A DNA stretch of 64,000 bases, taken from assembly GCA_047967505.1 (NCBI GenBank), contig CM106540.1, one strand, 5' to 3'. The position numbers and the translations under genes were made by a program. This document shows positions 11,266 through 23,100 of the stretch, piece after piece (the first letter of the stretch is position 1; each line of letters opens with the position of its first letter). The notes beneath the pieces were generated by a model that was not told the DNA's origin, made no database searches, and saw only the letters and a list, made by a program, of their open reading frames with translations. This DNA is from Dipteris shenzhenensis. Its lineage: Eukaryota > Polypodiophyta > Polypodiopsida > Gleicheniales.

Positions 11266-12301
11266 TACAAATAGTGCTCTATGGTGACCTACAAATACCT
11301 ATTTCATTAATTTCAAACTAGTGTTCTTTAAAAAATAATTATTATAATTAATTTTGAGAAAAAGTTTTTAAAAAATTAACCCTATGTTATGCAAAATTTG
11401 AAAGGTCTATTAAGAAAATATAAGTAAAGTTATATACAACTATAATCTCACATCTACGGCTACACATGTTTTTTTCCAAAAGTATATGTGGCCATGGGCC
11501 CATCAATTCACCCTTCCCTACCCCCTTTACATCCCTCTCAACCTCCGTTTGGACCCTTCTCTCTCGTCGATTCTATTTCTTCTCTACTATATAGAATAAG
11601 TGATAAAATGAGTGAGTTATGGGAGGCCTGAGATCAATATAAGGCTTTTATGTTTAACCCTATAGAACCTAATGCTAAAAATATGAGAAGAGAGAGAATT
11701 AGTTCAAAATAGGATGAGTAAGAGAGATTTAGGAGGGAGAAAGATATATATTTTCTTATCCCTTACCTTCCTTGCACTTCCCCATCCCTTGCCTTGCCTT
11801 CCCTTAACAAAATAGATTACATCCAGACATGCTAGCACTTTGTCTTTGTGACACTTCTTTAAACACTTTTAGCACTTGTCAACACCACTGCTGTTGCAGG
11901 ACCTAGTGCCACTTTTTGCCTTGTTAGCACTTTCTTACACTTTTGACCTGGTGTCTCATATGCCGGGGACAATATGAGCACCTCATGGTGTTATCGTAGT
12001 TGGAAATTTCTTATAATTTTGACCCATTTCTCCTCGTAAAGGGACAATACGAGCACCTCATAATTGAACATAACCTTCTTCATAGAAACTTCTTTCAAGG
12101 CATTGGCAAAGAGAATGCAACTTGGTGGTGAGCTCATTCGAGCACAACATTTGATAGTAAACAAGGAGCTCAATCTGGTGGTGAGCTCCATCACACTGAT
12201 GCATGCTCTTAGTGTGTTATAGCTTATCCCCAAGCTGAGTTCTTCTCCCCTAGTGTCGAATGTTGTGCTCAATTACGAGTCTCTCATCACCAAGTTGAGT
12301 T
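11266..12301. other. Spacer with small duplications, no gene seen
   Basis: Contains 'tttagcacttgt' style repeats and a duplicated 'gggacaata.gagcacctcat' phrase near 11965 and 12043. A 93-codon minus-strand frame at 11991-12272 shows no domain. Confidence 0.45.
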
Positions 12302-12309
12302 CTCTACCC
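12302..12309. repeat. Left 8-bp target-site duplication of the large transposon
   Basis: CTCTACCC lies directly before the CTCGGGGGGG terminus. The same eight bases follow the right terminus at 25692-25699. Confidence 0.8.
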
Positions 12310-12358
12310 CTCGGGGGGGTCACTCGTCATATGTAACCCTATCACGTGAGTTCAACAG
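12310..12358 (+). repeat. Left terminal inverted repeat of the large transposon
   Basis: Begins CTCGGGGGGGTCACTCGTC and continues through ATATGTAACCC and TATCACGTGAGTTCAA. It is nearly identical to the left end of the MITE at 25079 and to the inverted right end of the MITE at 26262. Similarity to the MITEs fades near 12480. Confidence 0.8.
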
Positions 12359-12587
12359 ATGGGTTTTTATTAATTCAATTACTTACATATTTATATATAC
12401 ATAAGGAAGTAATTTAATACCCAAAGGTTAATATACAGAAGGGTGTTTTATATTGAAAATTTTCTAGAAGCTTGCAACATGTGACATGGATATTTGCGTA
12501 GAGTGGCTTATGTCATGGGACATTTTGAAATGCTATTACTGGCATTTTCCTTTTGAAATGAGTAAGCGCTCCTATTGCATTTTCTTA

Positions 12588-12835
12588 AGTTCTAGAGAAT
12601 TCTAAAAACCTTTTCTCTTTATTGCTCTTTTTGGCCTTTGCATTAGGATGAGGTTAGGATACTATGCTTTCTTGAATTCTAGAGAATTCTAAAAACCTTT
12701 TCTCTCTTTATTGCTCTTTTTGGCCTTTGCATTAGGATGAGATTATGATGCTATGATTTTCTCTCTTTATTACTCTTTTTTGGCCTTTTCATTAGGATGA
12801 GATTAGGATGCTATGAGGATGCTATGCTTTCTTGC
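12588..12835. repeat. Three tandem ~85-bp repeats
   Basis: Units share 'ttctctctttattgctcttt', 'ttggcctttgcattaggatga' and 'ttaggatgctatg'. Non-coding. Confidence 0.6.
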
Positions 12836-12839
12836 ATAC

Positions 12840-15289
12840 ATTGATCTCTAATCTTGATGAACACCATTAATGTTGAATTTACTTTTTGAAATTTTTTTAT
12901 CCCGTCACTCTCTTTTTTTTTCTTTCTATCCACAGAGGGATTGCATTGAATCAATGGTGGAGGACTATTTTTGAAGTTGATGCCTCTTATACTTGATTTT
13001 CTTTGGTTCTACTCAGTCTATTTAGCACTTCCTTTGTAAAGATCCTTCAGGCTCTCAAACAATTGATCTATTATTTAAAAAAGAATAAATAGTGTAGAGC
13101 CACTTCTATAATTAAATCCATCGGATAAAACCTGTGAGAGTAAAGAAGTAAGGTATATATTTTGAGATAGCCCTATTCAAAAGGATTCTCCCACTTGGGA
13201 AAATATAGTATCCATATAGCAACAAGGGATCAAAGCAAAAGGAAAAATTTTCATTGAGTGAGAATCCCATTATGCTTGAGGGTTTCTCACGCACTTGTGC
13301 CTAGAGTTGTAGATTAGCAAGTACCATGAGCATCACTACCAGTGACAGTTTGAACTAGAATATGGTAAACATGATCAATTCAAAGTAAATGAAAGAATAA
13401 AACTATTTCTAGGCTAGGAGAACATAAGCCCTTGTGTCTGATACATTGAGAGCTAAAGAAGGCTCTTATATATGGTATCTTCAAAGATTAAAGAAGACCC
13501 TTTCTAGCTTCTTAGACCATATCTTTTCTCGAGGTATTATATACGCTACACAATGCCTAGAAATGGCATCTTGTTGTTTGCGGCATCTAGTGGTGGATTA
13601 GTTATTAGAAGGACAATGCTAAAATCTCCCTGAGTTGTCATGGATGTGGTTGTACATAGGTGTTAGCATGGCGTTGGAGCATAGGTCCCAAATGCACTTA
13701 TATTGTAGTCATACATGCAGTGATGAAGCAATAAGCTATGTGCATATATAATTTATATTATTGTCATGTATTAGATGCTGATTTTGTGATGAAGGGATGT
13801 AGAAGACTGGAAGATGTGGCTACTCGATTAATTTCTTTGTTGCAATCTATTATGAGTTGCATTCTTCTTGGCAACTTATTTTTCATTACTTTCGGTCTAC
13901 ATCTTCTTAACATAGGTGGAGTGTATCAGAGTGTGGTATGGCATTAAGGCTGTTTTTTTTTTTGACTAATATCTTTCCAAGAGCATCTCATGGTACAATT
14001 TATAGAACATATAGATGACTAGAATTCATAACATGGCATGAAGAGAAATCTTTGTTTCCGGATTGCAAAGTTCTAGAAATTTGTTTAATGGGCCTAATTG
14101 TAGTTTTGCACTGTTTTGCATAGTGTATCTCGAACATAATGAGTACCGTTTTGTGAGCATTTTGTTGAGAATTTGTAACTCTTGTAATCTAGATGATATG
14201 AGAGTGATTCAAGCACCTATATTTTTCATTTTCTAAGTAAAAAATTCACATGCATAAAACCAATTCACATTAAATTTCACAAATTGGCATTAAGGTATTG
14301 GCACTTTTGCCTAACAGAAGATGACATAAGCTATTTTGATTAGAGTTTGATTAACATAATGTACAGTTTAAATGAAACCTAGCATAATCTAACAAGAAGT
14401 AGCTAATCTAATGTACACAGGGTTGAGGGGGGCACAAGGAAACCTATTGAACCACCTCCCTTTCACCATAGCTAGGAATCTTGGCTCAACCTTGGTGGAC
14501 GGCAGGGCAATCACATGGCTAGGCGAGTTGAAGCAATGGACGAGCAGAGGTCGGTGTAGGGGGGAGAGCAAATGCTCGCCAAGAGGGCTATTACTGCCAT
14601 GAGGCAAGGGGAGACACAAGGCGTTGCTAGCAGGACTGGAAGAGAGTGGGACAAAGAAGGCCAAGGGGCATCCACCATGGTTATATGCCTATGAAAGGGA
14701 AAAATAATTTTCACAAATATTTGGTGTGCGTGGAAACTATGGAAAATATGCATTGGTCCACATGTACGAGACATGTACTTTTGGCCATTAATCAGCTATT
14801 GCCTTGTCAAGATTTTTAATTCTTGACATTGATTCCACCCATTACAAGCTATGAATCTTATGGGGTGGAATCTACATTTGCTAAATGCCTATATCTCCAT
14901 CCTCTTCCGTCTATCATCTATACACCAATGATAATGCGACTCTTGTGTTCATAACCTATCTGCCATCATCGATCACAAAGTTTCATTTCTTTGGCTAGGG
15001 CCCTGTCTCACCCTGCCCTACTCCTCCCCCTCCTCCTCTTTTGTAGTGTGCCTCTAGCGTAGAGCAATGATAGGAAACTTGATCTGCTCTTGGCCTAGAG
15101 GGGTAGCCATTGTTGCAAGGCTCAATGTCGCCTCATATTGGAGCCTTGGTGCCTCCATGATGAGCATCAGAGCTCTGTCTACTAGCTCCAATCATTAGTC
15201 GTGGTGCAATCTTATCTTGATCTTATCTTGATCTTGCCCTCTTGCTAAATCTTGCTGCCAAAATTTAATGGCCCTTAATCCCCTTCTAA
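12840..15289. other. Left interior of the large transposon, no gene seen
   Basis: About 2.4 kb without recognisable coding sequence. The G+C content rises after about 14.4 kb. Short frames near 14389-14774 show no domain. An alternating poly-pyrimidine/CTCC stretch lies near 15005-15045. Confidence 0.45.
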
Positions 15290-15525
15290 TCTTGTTCCAT
15301 CTTCCTCGCCATCTCCTTCTCCCCCATCGACAACGCACTCAGCGGCTCCATTCCGGCGGACCTTGGCAACGCCCTCCTCCACGGAACTCTCAATCTAGCA
15401 GACAACCAGCTTACCGGAGCTTTCCCTTCCTCTCTCTCGGAGCTCACTGCAGTCTGCCTCTCTCGCAATCATTTGACTGCACTACCACGGTTTAGCACGA
15501 ACGTGACCGGCAAGCCATTCATCCA
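15290..15525 (+). pseudogene. Leucine-rich-repeat protein fragment
   Basis: Plant-type extracellular LRRs usually form ligand-binding parts of receptor kinases. This frame contains [32 protein letters not shown] and [13 protein letters not shown], which fit the plant LRR pattern (L.GSIP..LG..L..L.L..N.LTG). It ends in TGKPFIQ at CAG|GTACTC, a good splice donor in phase 0. A TAA lies just upstream at 15287 and no start codon or signal peptide is seen, so the 5' part is missing. G+C content is higher than in the surrounding transposon DNA, which fits a captured host exon. Confidence 0.55.
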
Positions 15526-15882
15526 GGTACTCGCTCTCTTCGATACGCTACAGCTTTGCTTATGATTTCGCACTTGTCTGCCTTCGAGACCCCGATGTGC
15601 ATCTAAATTTTCCAAATTCGCCTCCTCAAGTGCCCGCAAATTGTTCTTTCGAGATTCAGATTCTTGCAGCTCGAGCGGCCGCTTCGTCACCTACAATTCC
15701 CCATCAGCTCGGAGCAACCCTGGTTCTAGTTCCTCCTCTAAGTGTCGCAGCAAGAAGGTTGCATCCTTATCTGGTTGCACACACGCATTTTTCTGCAGGT
15801 TTCTCTCTATTTGTTTACACGCTAGTCTATAGGTTCTGTTGATCGAGTTTCAATGATGAAGTTCTCTTGATCACTTTCCAGG

Positions 15883-16124
15883 GTAGGAGCGTACGTGAAG
15901 CAAATCTTCCAGGGGGTGACACAGATGCGTCGAAGTCATCGAGGTTGACAAAAGCGACTGTTATGTTACATTCCATACGAACGCTGCAAGAGGACATTAC
16001 TCTGCAGGGTGGGAGTGACATTAGCAACGGAGTGAGGGTTCCTGCATTTGATTCGCTGGGATTGCAGTTCACTGGTGATGAGGGAGCGATTCCTGCAGAG
16101 CCATTCAACCTTTGGAACTTCTAA
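15883..16124 (+). pseudogene. Possible second exon of the captured LRR gene
   Basis: An acceptor-like CACTTTCCAG precedes an 80-codon open frame that would join the LRR exon in phase 0. The sequence is soluble and mixed in character, without recognised domain, and ends in TAA at 16122. It may also be unrelated to the LRR exon. Confidence 0.25.
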
Positions 16125-16211
16125 GATGGAGCGTGGTAAGTAGACGCACACAATGGAGAGATTATTTGAATTTATCTTACATTTGGTGCTTTCATCATGA
16201 CTTTATAGATT

Positions 16212-16320
16212 ATGGGCCATTCTCTGGCACCCTTAATTCCTCCTCACTTTGGCAACTTCACTACCCTGCACGCTCTGGATCTCTGCTGTGTGAAGTTTTG
16301 CGTGAGTTCATGCTTGTTTT
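16212..16320 (+). pseudogene. Second LRR-like fragment
   Basis: In the frame starting at the ATG at 16212, the text LIPPHFGNFTTLHALDL matches one plant LRR unit (IPP.FGN.TTL..LDL). The repeat then degenerates (CCVKFCVSS). It is not in frame with 15883-16124 and probably represents another exon or a decayed piece of the same gene. Confidence 0.4.
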
Positions 16321-17120
16321 TTGGCATCGCTATAGGCAATAACAACAGCAATATGTTGCAATAGGCATGTGCTTGTAATAGGGATATCTGATTCAAATGT
16401 TTGCGATGAATTACAGAGCTCATGCGAGTTACTCTCAGTCCCCTTGTCACGTATCACTTGCCTCGCTTTTCATAGGAAGTTCTAAGTTATTACAAAGTTT
16501 GCTATGAAGAACTCTAGGTTGCCGAGACACTAGCATGGCAACCTTTCTCTAGGTCATTCTTGCTTTGCGCTTGCTACATAACATCAAAATATGGTAGCAT
16601 TGAAGAGCTGTAGGATAACGTGGTTACTACCATCCCTTTACGGTTTATTGGAGACTTGATATTAGACCACTCTGCTCACGATGTAATTTTTGTGGGCATC
16701 CTTCCCTTTAGAAGGTTCTGTTCTTCATGCTCCCAGCTTGGCTTCGGTTGTTCTCTCTTCGCTTGCCTGACTCCTTCTGACTCCTTGTCTGGTTGAGCAT
16801 GCAACTTGGGTTGCTCATCCATAGCTTAGGATTCCTCATTTACCTTACTCCTTCCCCTTTACCTTACATAAGCTCTCTAATAAGTTTGTTCATAAAGCAC
16901 TGCATCTCGAAAAGGCAATTTTGGGAATGACTATAATTGAAATAAAGGTATGATAGCTTTTCTTTCTCTGCTCAATAACTCATTCGTTGGCAAATTTTCG
17001 ATAAGTTGATAAGCTTTTTTTGGGGGGGGGTTTCTTCTTCACGTATGTTCGATGTAGTGTCGTCTTTTCATATAGTATGTCAATGTCATAACTTCTTTAT
17101 TCTTGATATTACATGACTAT
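16321..17120. other. Spacer, no gene seen
   Basis: No coding similarity; a G-run (10 G) lies near 17021-17031. Confidence 0.45.
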
Positions 17121-17127
17121 TAGATAT

Positions 17128-17680
17128 CGACGTAGTGTCGTATATAGCCTTTCGACATAATACGTCGATCATCTGATTTGTAATGTAATATTTGAGTCAA
17201 TTACTTGGGCCATGCATTTGCATGTTGCTTATCTTTCCGCATTGGAACGTATTACTCGATTATATGTGCGGTTAAGTAAGTAAGTCTGCATTTCGACATT
17301 TGGTTGTAATATTCAACCTTTGATGTCGTTACAAGGACTCCTTCTCATTGTTTTGAAACTAGCTCGACACTTGGTCGTATCATTCGACTGTATGTGTCGT
17401 CTCTCAACCTTAGAAGAGTAATAGAATTCAACACTTTGTCGTTTATTCGACTTTTGGTGTTGTTTCTTAGATATATAATTTATAAAATAAGTAGGCTTCA
17501 ACACTAGGTCGTTTATTCGGCTTTCAGTGTTGTCGTAGCTTATTTCATAAAACAAATGTTTAAACTTCGACACATGGTCATTTATTTGGCTTTCAGTGTC
17601 GTTGTAGGTTATCAGTGTTGTATGATAGTTTCGGCTTCAACACTTGGTCGTTTATTCGACTTTTGATGTTGTTGTCCTCT
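17128..17680 (+). repeat. Array of about seven covarying hairpin units
   Basis: Units begin near 17128, 17291, 17362, 17427, 17497, 17565 and 17636; the last six are spaced 65-71 bp. Each is about 38 bp with an outer and an inner stem. The outer arms read CGACAT/ATGTCG, CGACAC/GTGTCG or CAACAC/GTGTTG depending on the unit. The inner arms read GGTTG/CAACC or GTCG/CGAC. Paired changes keep the stems. The first unit has ATCGACGTA pairing with TACGTCGAT around a TGTCG/CGACA inner stem. It ends about 420 bp before the kinase-like gene. Confidence 0.7.
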
Positions 17681-18100
17681 TTGGAAATATTTTGTGTAGA
17701 ATATAGGGGACCATCGCATAAATGCTAGTGTGTAGAGGTTGTAAACTTTCCAATAAATATACATCTGATAGAGCCAATGATATTTGTGTCTTTCATTAAT
17801 GCCTATCCATGGGGTCTTTGAAAGTTGCTTATGTATAAGGATTCTAAGTTGAATCTTATCTTTAATCAATTGTGGGTCATCAACCATTGGATATTATTTG
17901 AAATACTCTTCCAATGTTGATTATCTAGTGTCTAACACACACTTCTCCACACACTCAAATGGTAGGCCCATGTAAGCATGATGCAAATTTCATAAGAATG
18001 GAGTTCGTTGTGTTCTTTATTGTAATTAACTTTGTGTTCATTGATTATTTAAAATATGAATATATTTTAGATTCTCTCTCAATACTTGGTTTTTTCATGC

Positions 18101-19645
18101 ATGTTTTGCCAGAAATCCTTTTGTGAAAAGATGCAAGCAGAGCAAAGGAAAAATTGGCTCAAAGTCATTAGGCGGCATCTTTGTATAGGGATAAGTAAGA
18201 TGAGCAAGGAGCAAATAACAGACATAACTAGCAATGCAATACGGATAGAGTGTTTCTACAATGAGGTCATAGCCAATACAATGGGAGAGATGTTGCCCAA
18301 GAGTGAAATGAATGAAGGTGGAGTACGTCACATGATCAATAGCATCATAGGAAATATGAAGAAATGTGCAGAAGACTTGCGAGATGACGTGCCTCCTAAT
18401 ATTGACATGGAAAAATTAGGTTTTTGGGATTTGAAGTGGAAAGAGGAGAAGGGTAGAAGCAAGAGGGCAAAAGACATAGATTCACATTTCACTATTTCGA
18501 AGAGAGTGCGATATGAGCAATCAAAACATTCATGTGATCCAACTTCTGAGGCATGGTTAGCTATTGACGGTAGTCGCGGGGATGCTTCTCACAAAGCACA
18601 TTCATTTAGGAATGGTGATTGTTCAATTGTGTTAGGTATCCCCCATGAGGCTATAGAGGAGGGTGAGAATCTTGGTGCTGGCTCATTTGGAGTATGCTTT
18701 AAAGTCACTTTTAATGGCATCTCTTTCTTTCCTCGAAGTATTACTTATGCGGCAAAGCGCTACAAAGGGAACATGTCTCACACCTTAAATTCATTTGACA
18801 AAGAATATGGAATGCAAATCTTACATCCAGGTATTGTCAGATGCATAGGATTTACTAGAAGCTTGCCTTGGATCAACATTTTTCCATACTTCAATGGAGG
18901 GAGTATTGGAGACATGATGATGTAGCTACCCTTTGAGAAAGGGACTTTCAGAAAGCAAGTGTTATGCTTGAAAGGCAATGGAGTCACTAGGAGAGAACCA
19001 GATCCAATACTAAGTGATGTACAGCTTACGAGATTAAAGGCATTTGTGGAAGCTACCCCAGACATCATACACGCATTGGTTGATGCATTAGCAGCTGTAC
19101 ACCAAGAAGGCATTATACATTGTGATCTACACCCTTTCGACGTCATGCTAGATTTTACCAAGAATCATAGTCCACGGGTTGGCATCATTGATTGGGGATT
19201 GCTGCTTCAATACAATGAATCAAGAGAAGCTGTTAATTTTGTGAAGCGTACTCCAGATATGGATGATGTGACTTATAAGATCAAGAAGAGTACAGCAATA
19301 AGACAAAATCGACTCCAGCCAAGGCAAGCTCCAGAAATAATCGACCCTGAGAACACCAATGCTTACAGTAAAGAATCAGATGTGTTTGCCATGGGATACA
19401 TGATTAAAGAGGTTATTAATTTTTATAAGGAGTGTAAGGAATACTACTTCAAAGAGGATTACACAAAACAGTCAGCATGGAGTGGCAAGTTGCGGCAGAT
19501 TTATTTCAATGCAACTAACTATATGTTTGTGGAAAAACAAAATAGAATGACACTGGCCGAGATGAATAATCGACTAGCAAGATTTAACACTCAACCCCAT
19601 GCATGTTTGCGGCCTGCAGTTGAGATGATGCCTCAGTTTTATTAA
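18101..19645 (+). pseudogene. Protein-kinase-like gene with one in-frame TAG
   Basis: An atypical Ser/Thr-kinase-like protein. From the first ATG (18101) it has a mixed N-terminal region (MSKEQITDITSN at about residue 34), then the ATP loop LGAGSFGVCFKV (about 191-202), AAKRYKG with the likely ATP-anchoring Lys, HCDLHPFDVMLDF in place of HRDLKPxN (the usual Asn is Asp), IIDWG in place of DFG, and QAPEI (APE motif). A single TAG at 18923-18925 falls just after NGGSIGDMMM, between the hinge and the catalytic loop; the same frame then runs to TAA at 19643. The paralogue at 38-45 kb has AGC (Ser) there. An acceptor-like TTTTGCCAG at 18103-18111 leaves room for an upstream exon. Without readthrough only the N-lobe is made. 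Confidence 0.7.
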
Positions 19646-20139
19646 TCCGATTTTATTATAAAGCTACTCTTGGACAATTATGTTTATAAACTATAATGTT
19701 ACTCTTTCAATGCATTTTGAATACTAGTATATGCATCTATACTATTTGAATTCAATAAAGTACTATAATCTATATATTTTTTAAATTCTCAAATTTTTAT
19801 CTTCGTGCTGTAACTTCTTGCATTTTGAATACTAGTATATGTGTTTATAGTATTTGAATTTAATAAAGTGTAAAGTGTCTTAGAATGTATTTTTATTTTT
19901 TTTCAAAATTTTATATTTTTGTATTAGAATTGTGTATTAATTTGGGAAGAGTTTGTGTTTATTATGGTTAAACTCAAACCCATGAGTCATGCATACAAAT
20001 TTTTATTATAATGATTAAATTTAAACTCACCAGTTATGCACAAATTGGTAATCTAAATTTTGCAGGTCATGCACACATAGGTGGAGGGGGGTTATAATTA
20101 AGGTTCTCATTTTATTTTGAAGTACATCGGTCTCCTATC
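19646..20139. other. Kinase-transposase spacer with a ~120-bp duplication
   Basis: AT-rich. 'ttttgaatactagtatatg' and 'tatttgaatt.aataaagt' occur twice, near 19716 and 19836. AATAAA-like signals suit a kinase polyadenylation region. No separate gene seen. Confidence 0.5.
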
Positions 20140-23100
20140 ATGGCATCTTTTTTCAGGATTCAAGTGATTGACTATGATAATAAGGAGGAATTAGGTGTTG
20201 TTAGGGTGACAAGAGACACAGGTCATCCCACATTCTCTCATGTTCGTGAACAAATTGAAGGTGATGAGCTTCTATTGGAACCCTTTGAGTTTGTTGAGGA
20301 CGAATATATAATAACCAAACGGCAAGAGGAACGATGGACAATCAATGATCAACTCTTAGTGCACATCAAGAGAAGTCTATGTCGCATAGAGGAAACTCCT
20401 TATCCATGTAAAAGACATTGCACTCAACTAGCTGATGACATAAATGTTGATGCCCAAGTGCACATGTCTTCAAAGCTTTCTAGTAGATTACTAAGCCCAA
20501 CTATTCTTGAATGTTGGCAACGTGAATCTGATAGAGTTAGATCAAAGCTAAAGGAAATGGTAGTGTCAAGGGATGATAAGTTTGAGTTGCATTCTGAGGA
20601 CTTCAATGGGGTGCCCCATGTGCGAATTTGGTGTCATGAGTGTAATGAACTTTATGGTAAAGGATTGATAGAAGGCAAGCATGCAGCATACAATTGCTTC
20701 TCTAACTTCATGAGATTTCACATATTGGAAAGTAAAAAGCATGAGCTCAAGTATATGGTTGTTCGAGGACTACGAAAAGAAGATATGCCCAAAGTAGTGC
20801 ATCAATCGACAAAGCCCAAAGTAGTGCATCAATCGACAAAGGATGACAAAAGAGAGATAGAAGATGCGATAGAGAAGATGAAATCTTTTATGTCCACAAA
20901 TGAAGGTATTATTTGTTCCTTTATTCCTTAATCAGTATTTGCCATCTTCTTACATTAAGTCTCTTACTCATCTCCTATCGTTTCAATAGGTTGGGATTTT
21001 GAGGTTGTTGAAGCTACAATACATGATTTTAAGGACAAAAGCTTGGTGAAGGTGCGATGCAAATATGATGATGCATGGTTGTGTTTATGTCCTCCAAGAT
21101 TAGATTTGTACACGGTGCTCAATGAACACACAAAGTCAAACTCTCATATCAAGTCGCTCATGAGAAAATATGAAAATCCAAAGGTAGCACTCACTGGCTT
21201 GCGAGGGCGTCCTCGAAAGGATAAGGAGCATGATCCAAAGCAAAGATCTCTTAGTAACTTTTTGGTTTCAACAAAAACTAGAAGCCCAAGTACGAGTGCT
21301 TTCTCTGTTGATTCAAGTTTTAATAGAGAAAATGAATATTCTTTTGTAAATTTTGACTTGCTATGTTGGGGCCTTTGGAGCCATGAGGTCAAAGTAGGTA
21401 ACAAGTATGTCAAGGTAAAGCCTTTCTTAGATGATCAATGTCATGGGAAGTATTGGTTTATAGAGCGTCATGTTAAGGCGACATTAAATAATGGATGTAC
21501 TGATATTCATGTGGATGGATGCTTTCGTCACATAAGTGGCATACGCATTTCACAAGATGGGCAACCATTTAAAGACTTTACATGCCACCATTGCAAGGGG
21601 ATAGTTAAACTTGCTGACTTTAGAATGAGATTGTATAGAGAAGAAAAGGTTGAGAATAAGAGAGGAGATAGGGGTACCGGTTGTGGAAGAAGGCTAGATT
21701 ATCTTACAAAGAGTGAGCTTAGAAATGCAACTCTTTTTGCTAAAAGACAAGTAAGAGACCTTTCTAAGCAACTATGGTGGGCAAAGTCTCAGGTTGCCAT
21801 TCTTTCAGTAAGAGTCCACACTTTAAGAGAAGCTAGCATAGAGTCTCTCAATCGAAAGGATGTAAAACGATTTTGCAACAACATAATCGAAGCCCATAGA
21901 TTGGAAAAGTTTGGTGGTAAAGTTTCCTTATGGGACTTTCTACAAGATGTTGCCACAAACATAATCAAGTCAAGTGCTGGACAAAGATATAGTGAGAACA
22001 CAAAGGCAATATTTGAGGTTGCAAGGATGTGGGGAGGTCCAAGGTTACATGACTTCTTGAGTTCCAACCTCAATGGACCTTCTTTATCAACGACAAAGCG
22101 AGGGCAAAGACTTGCTACTCAGTTTGTACCTGGTATACATGGATATCTTTTTGATGAAATCACTGAAATTTATGAAAAAGAAAAAGAAAAGCATGGAATC
22201 ATGTCAAGGATTCCCTTCATCATAGTGGAAGATGAAACTGCAATAAAGAAGCGGATAAGGTAACCTCTTTTTTCTCTAAATTATTTTCATAATCTAAATC
22301 TTGTTTTTGAATGCAAGAGGATTGCATATGATCTTACAGACTTGTGCTTATTATTGCTTGTAGGTGGAATCCAAAGGATGACATACTTGTGGGTTTTGAT
22401 GGATATAAAGTAGATGATCATGAGTGCATGACCACATGCATGATCAAAGTGGGAGAAGGACAAAAAGGATATGATCAGATTATTGATGCATTTCAAAATT
22501 GTGTCATTGGTGGACGTGCAAGAGTTTTTCTTGCCAATCCATTGCATGATGCACTCCCACGCTTGGTTCTTGCACTTCATTGCACTTGCGGCCGATTTGA
22601 TGCAAGTTTTGTCCGCAAGCAATGGGATGCTATTTTAAACTTATGGAATGAGAAGCTAAAGACCACGGTTGGTCCAATTATTGGACATGCATCTGATGGT
22701 GATAGTCGACGAAGAACATTGATGATCTCCGATTATCTAGATAAAAGAGGTAGTAGATTTGGGATAAAATGGGATGGATGGCCTCTCTCAGCAAAAGTTT
22801 TAGAAAATCAAGTTTTTGGGCTGCATGATCAAGATTTTGTACATAATGGAAAAAAGTTAGTTAATGTTCTTGACAAGCCTAAGCGTCAATTGGCTATTGG
22901 CAATGTTTGGATCACCTTAAATCATGTCATTATTGTGTATGATGCTTTTTCTATCGACAAGCATATGCTAAGGGAGGGAGACATTAGGCGAGATGACCGC
23001 CAAAATTGGGCTGGAGCTCAAAGAATATGCAGTAGACAAGTGCAATGGTGCTTGGGAGAATTGGCAAACAATGGAATTCATAGAAAAGAGAGGAGCATGC

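Noticed and set aside
12310-15525. LRR pieces and kinase as one receptor kinase gene
   Set aside because: The kinase has HCD/DWG motifs unlike plant receptor kinases, about 1.8 kb of hairpin array and spacer separates them, and no transmembrane segment is seen.
17128-17680. CRISPR-like array
   Set aside because: Spacers are themselves related, units vary with pairing changes, and the context is plant nuclear DNA.
18901-18926. A tiny intron removing the TAG of the kinase-like gene
   Set aside because: The only GT...AG pair available is about 23 bp, too short for a plant intron.
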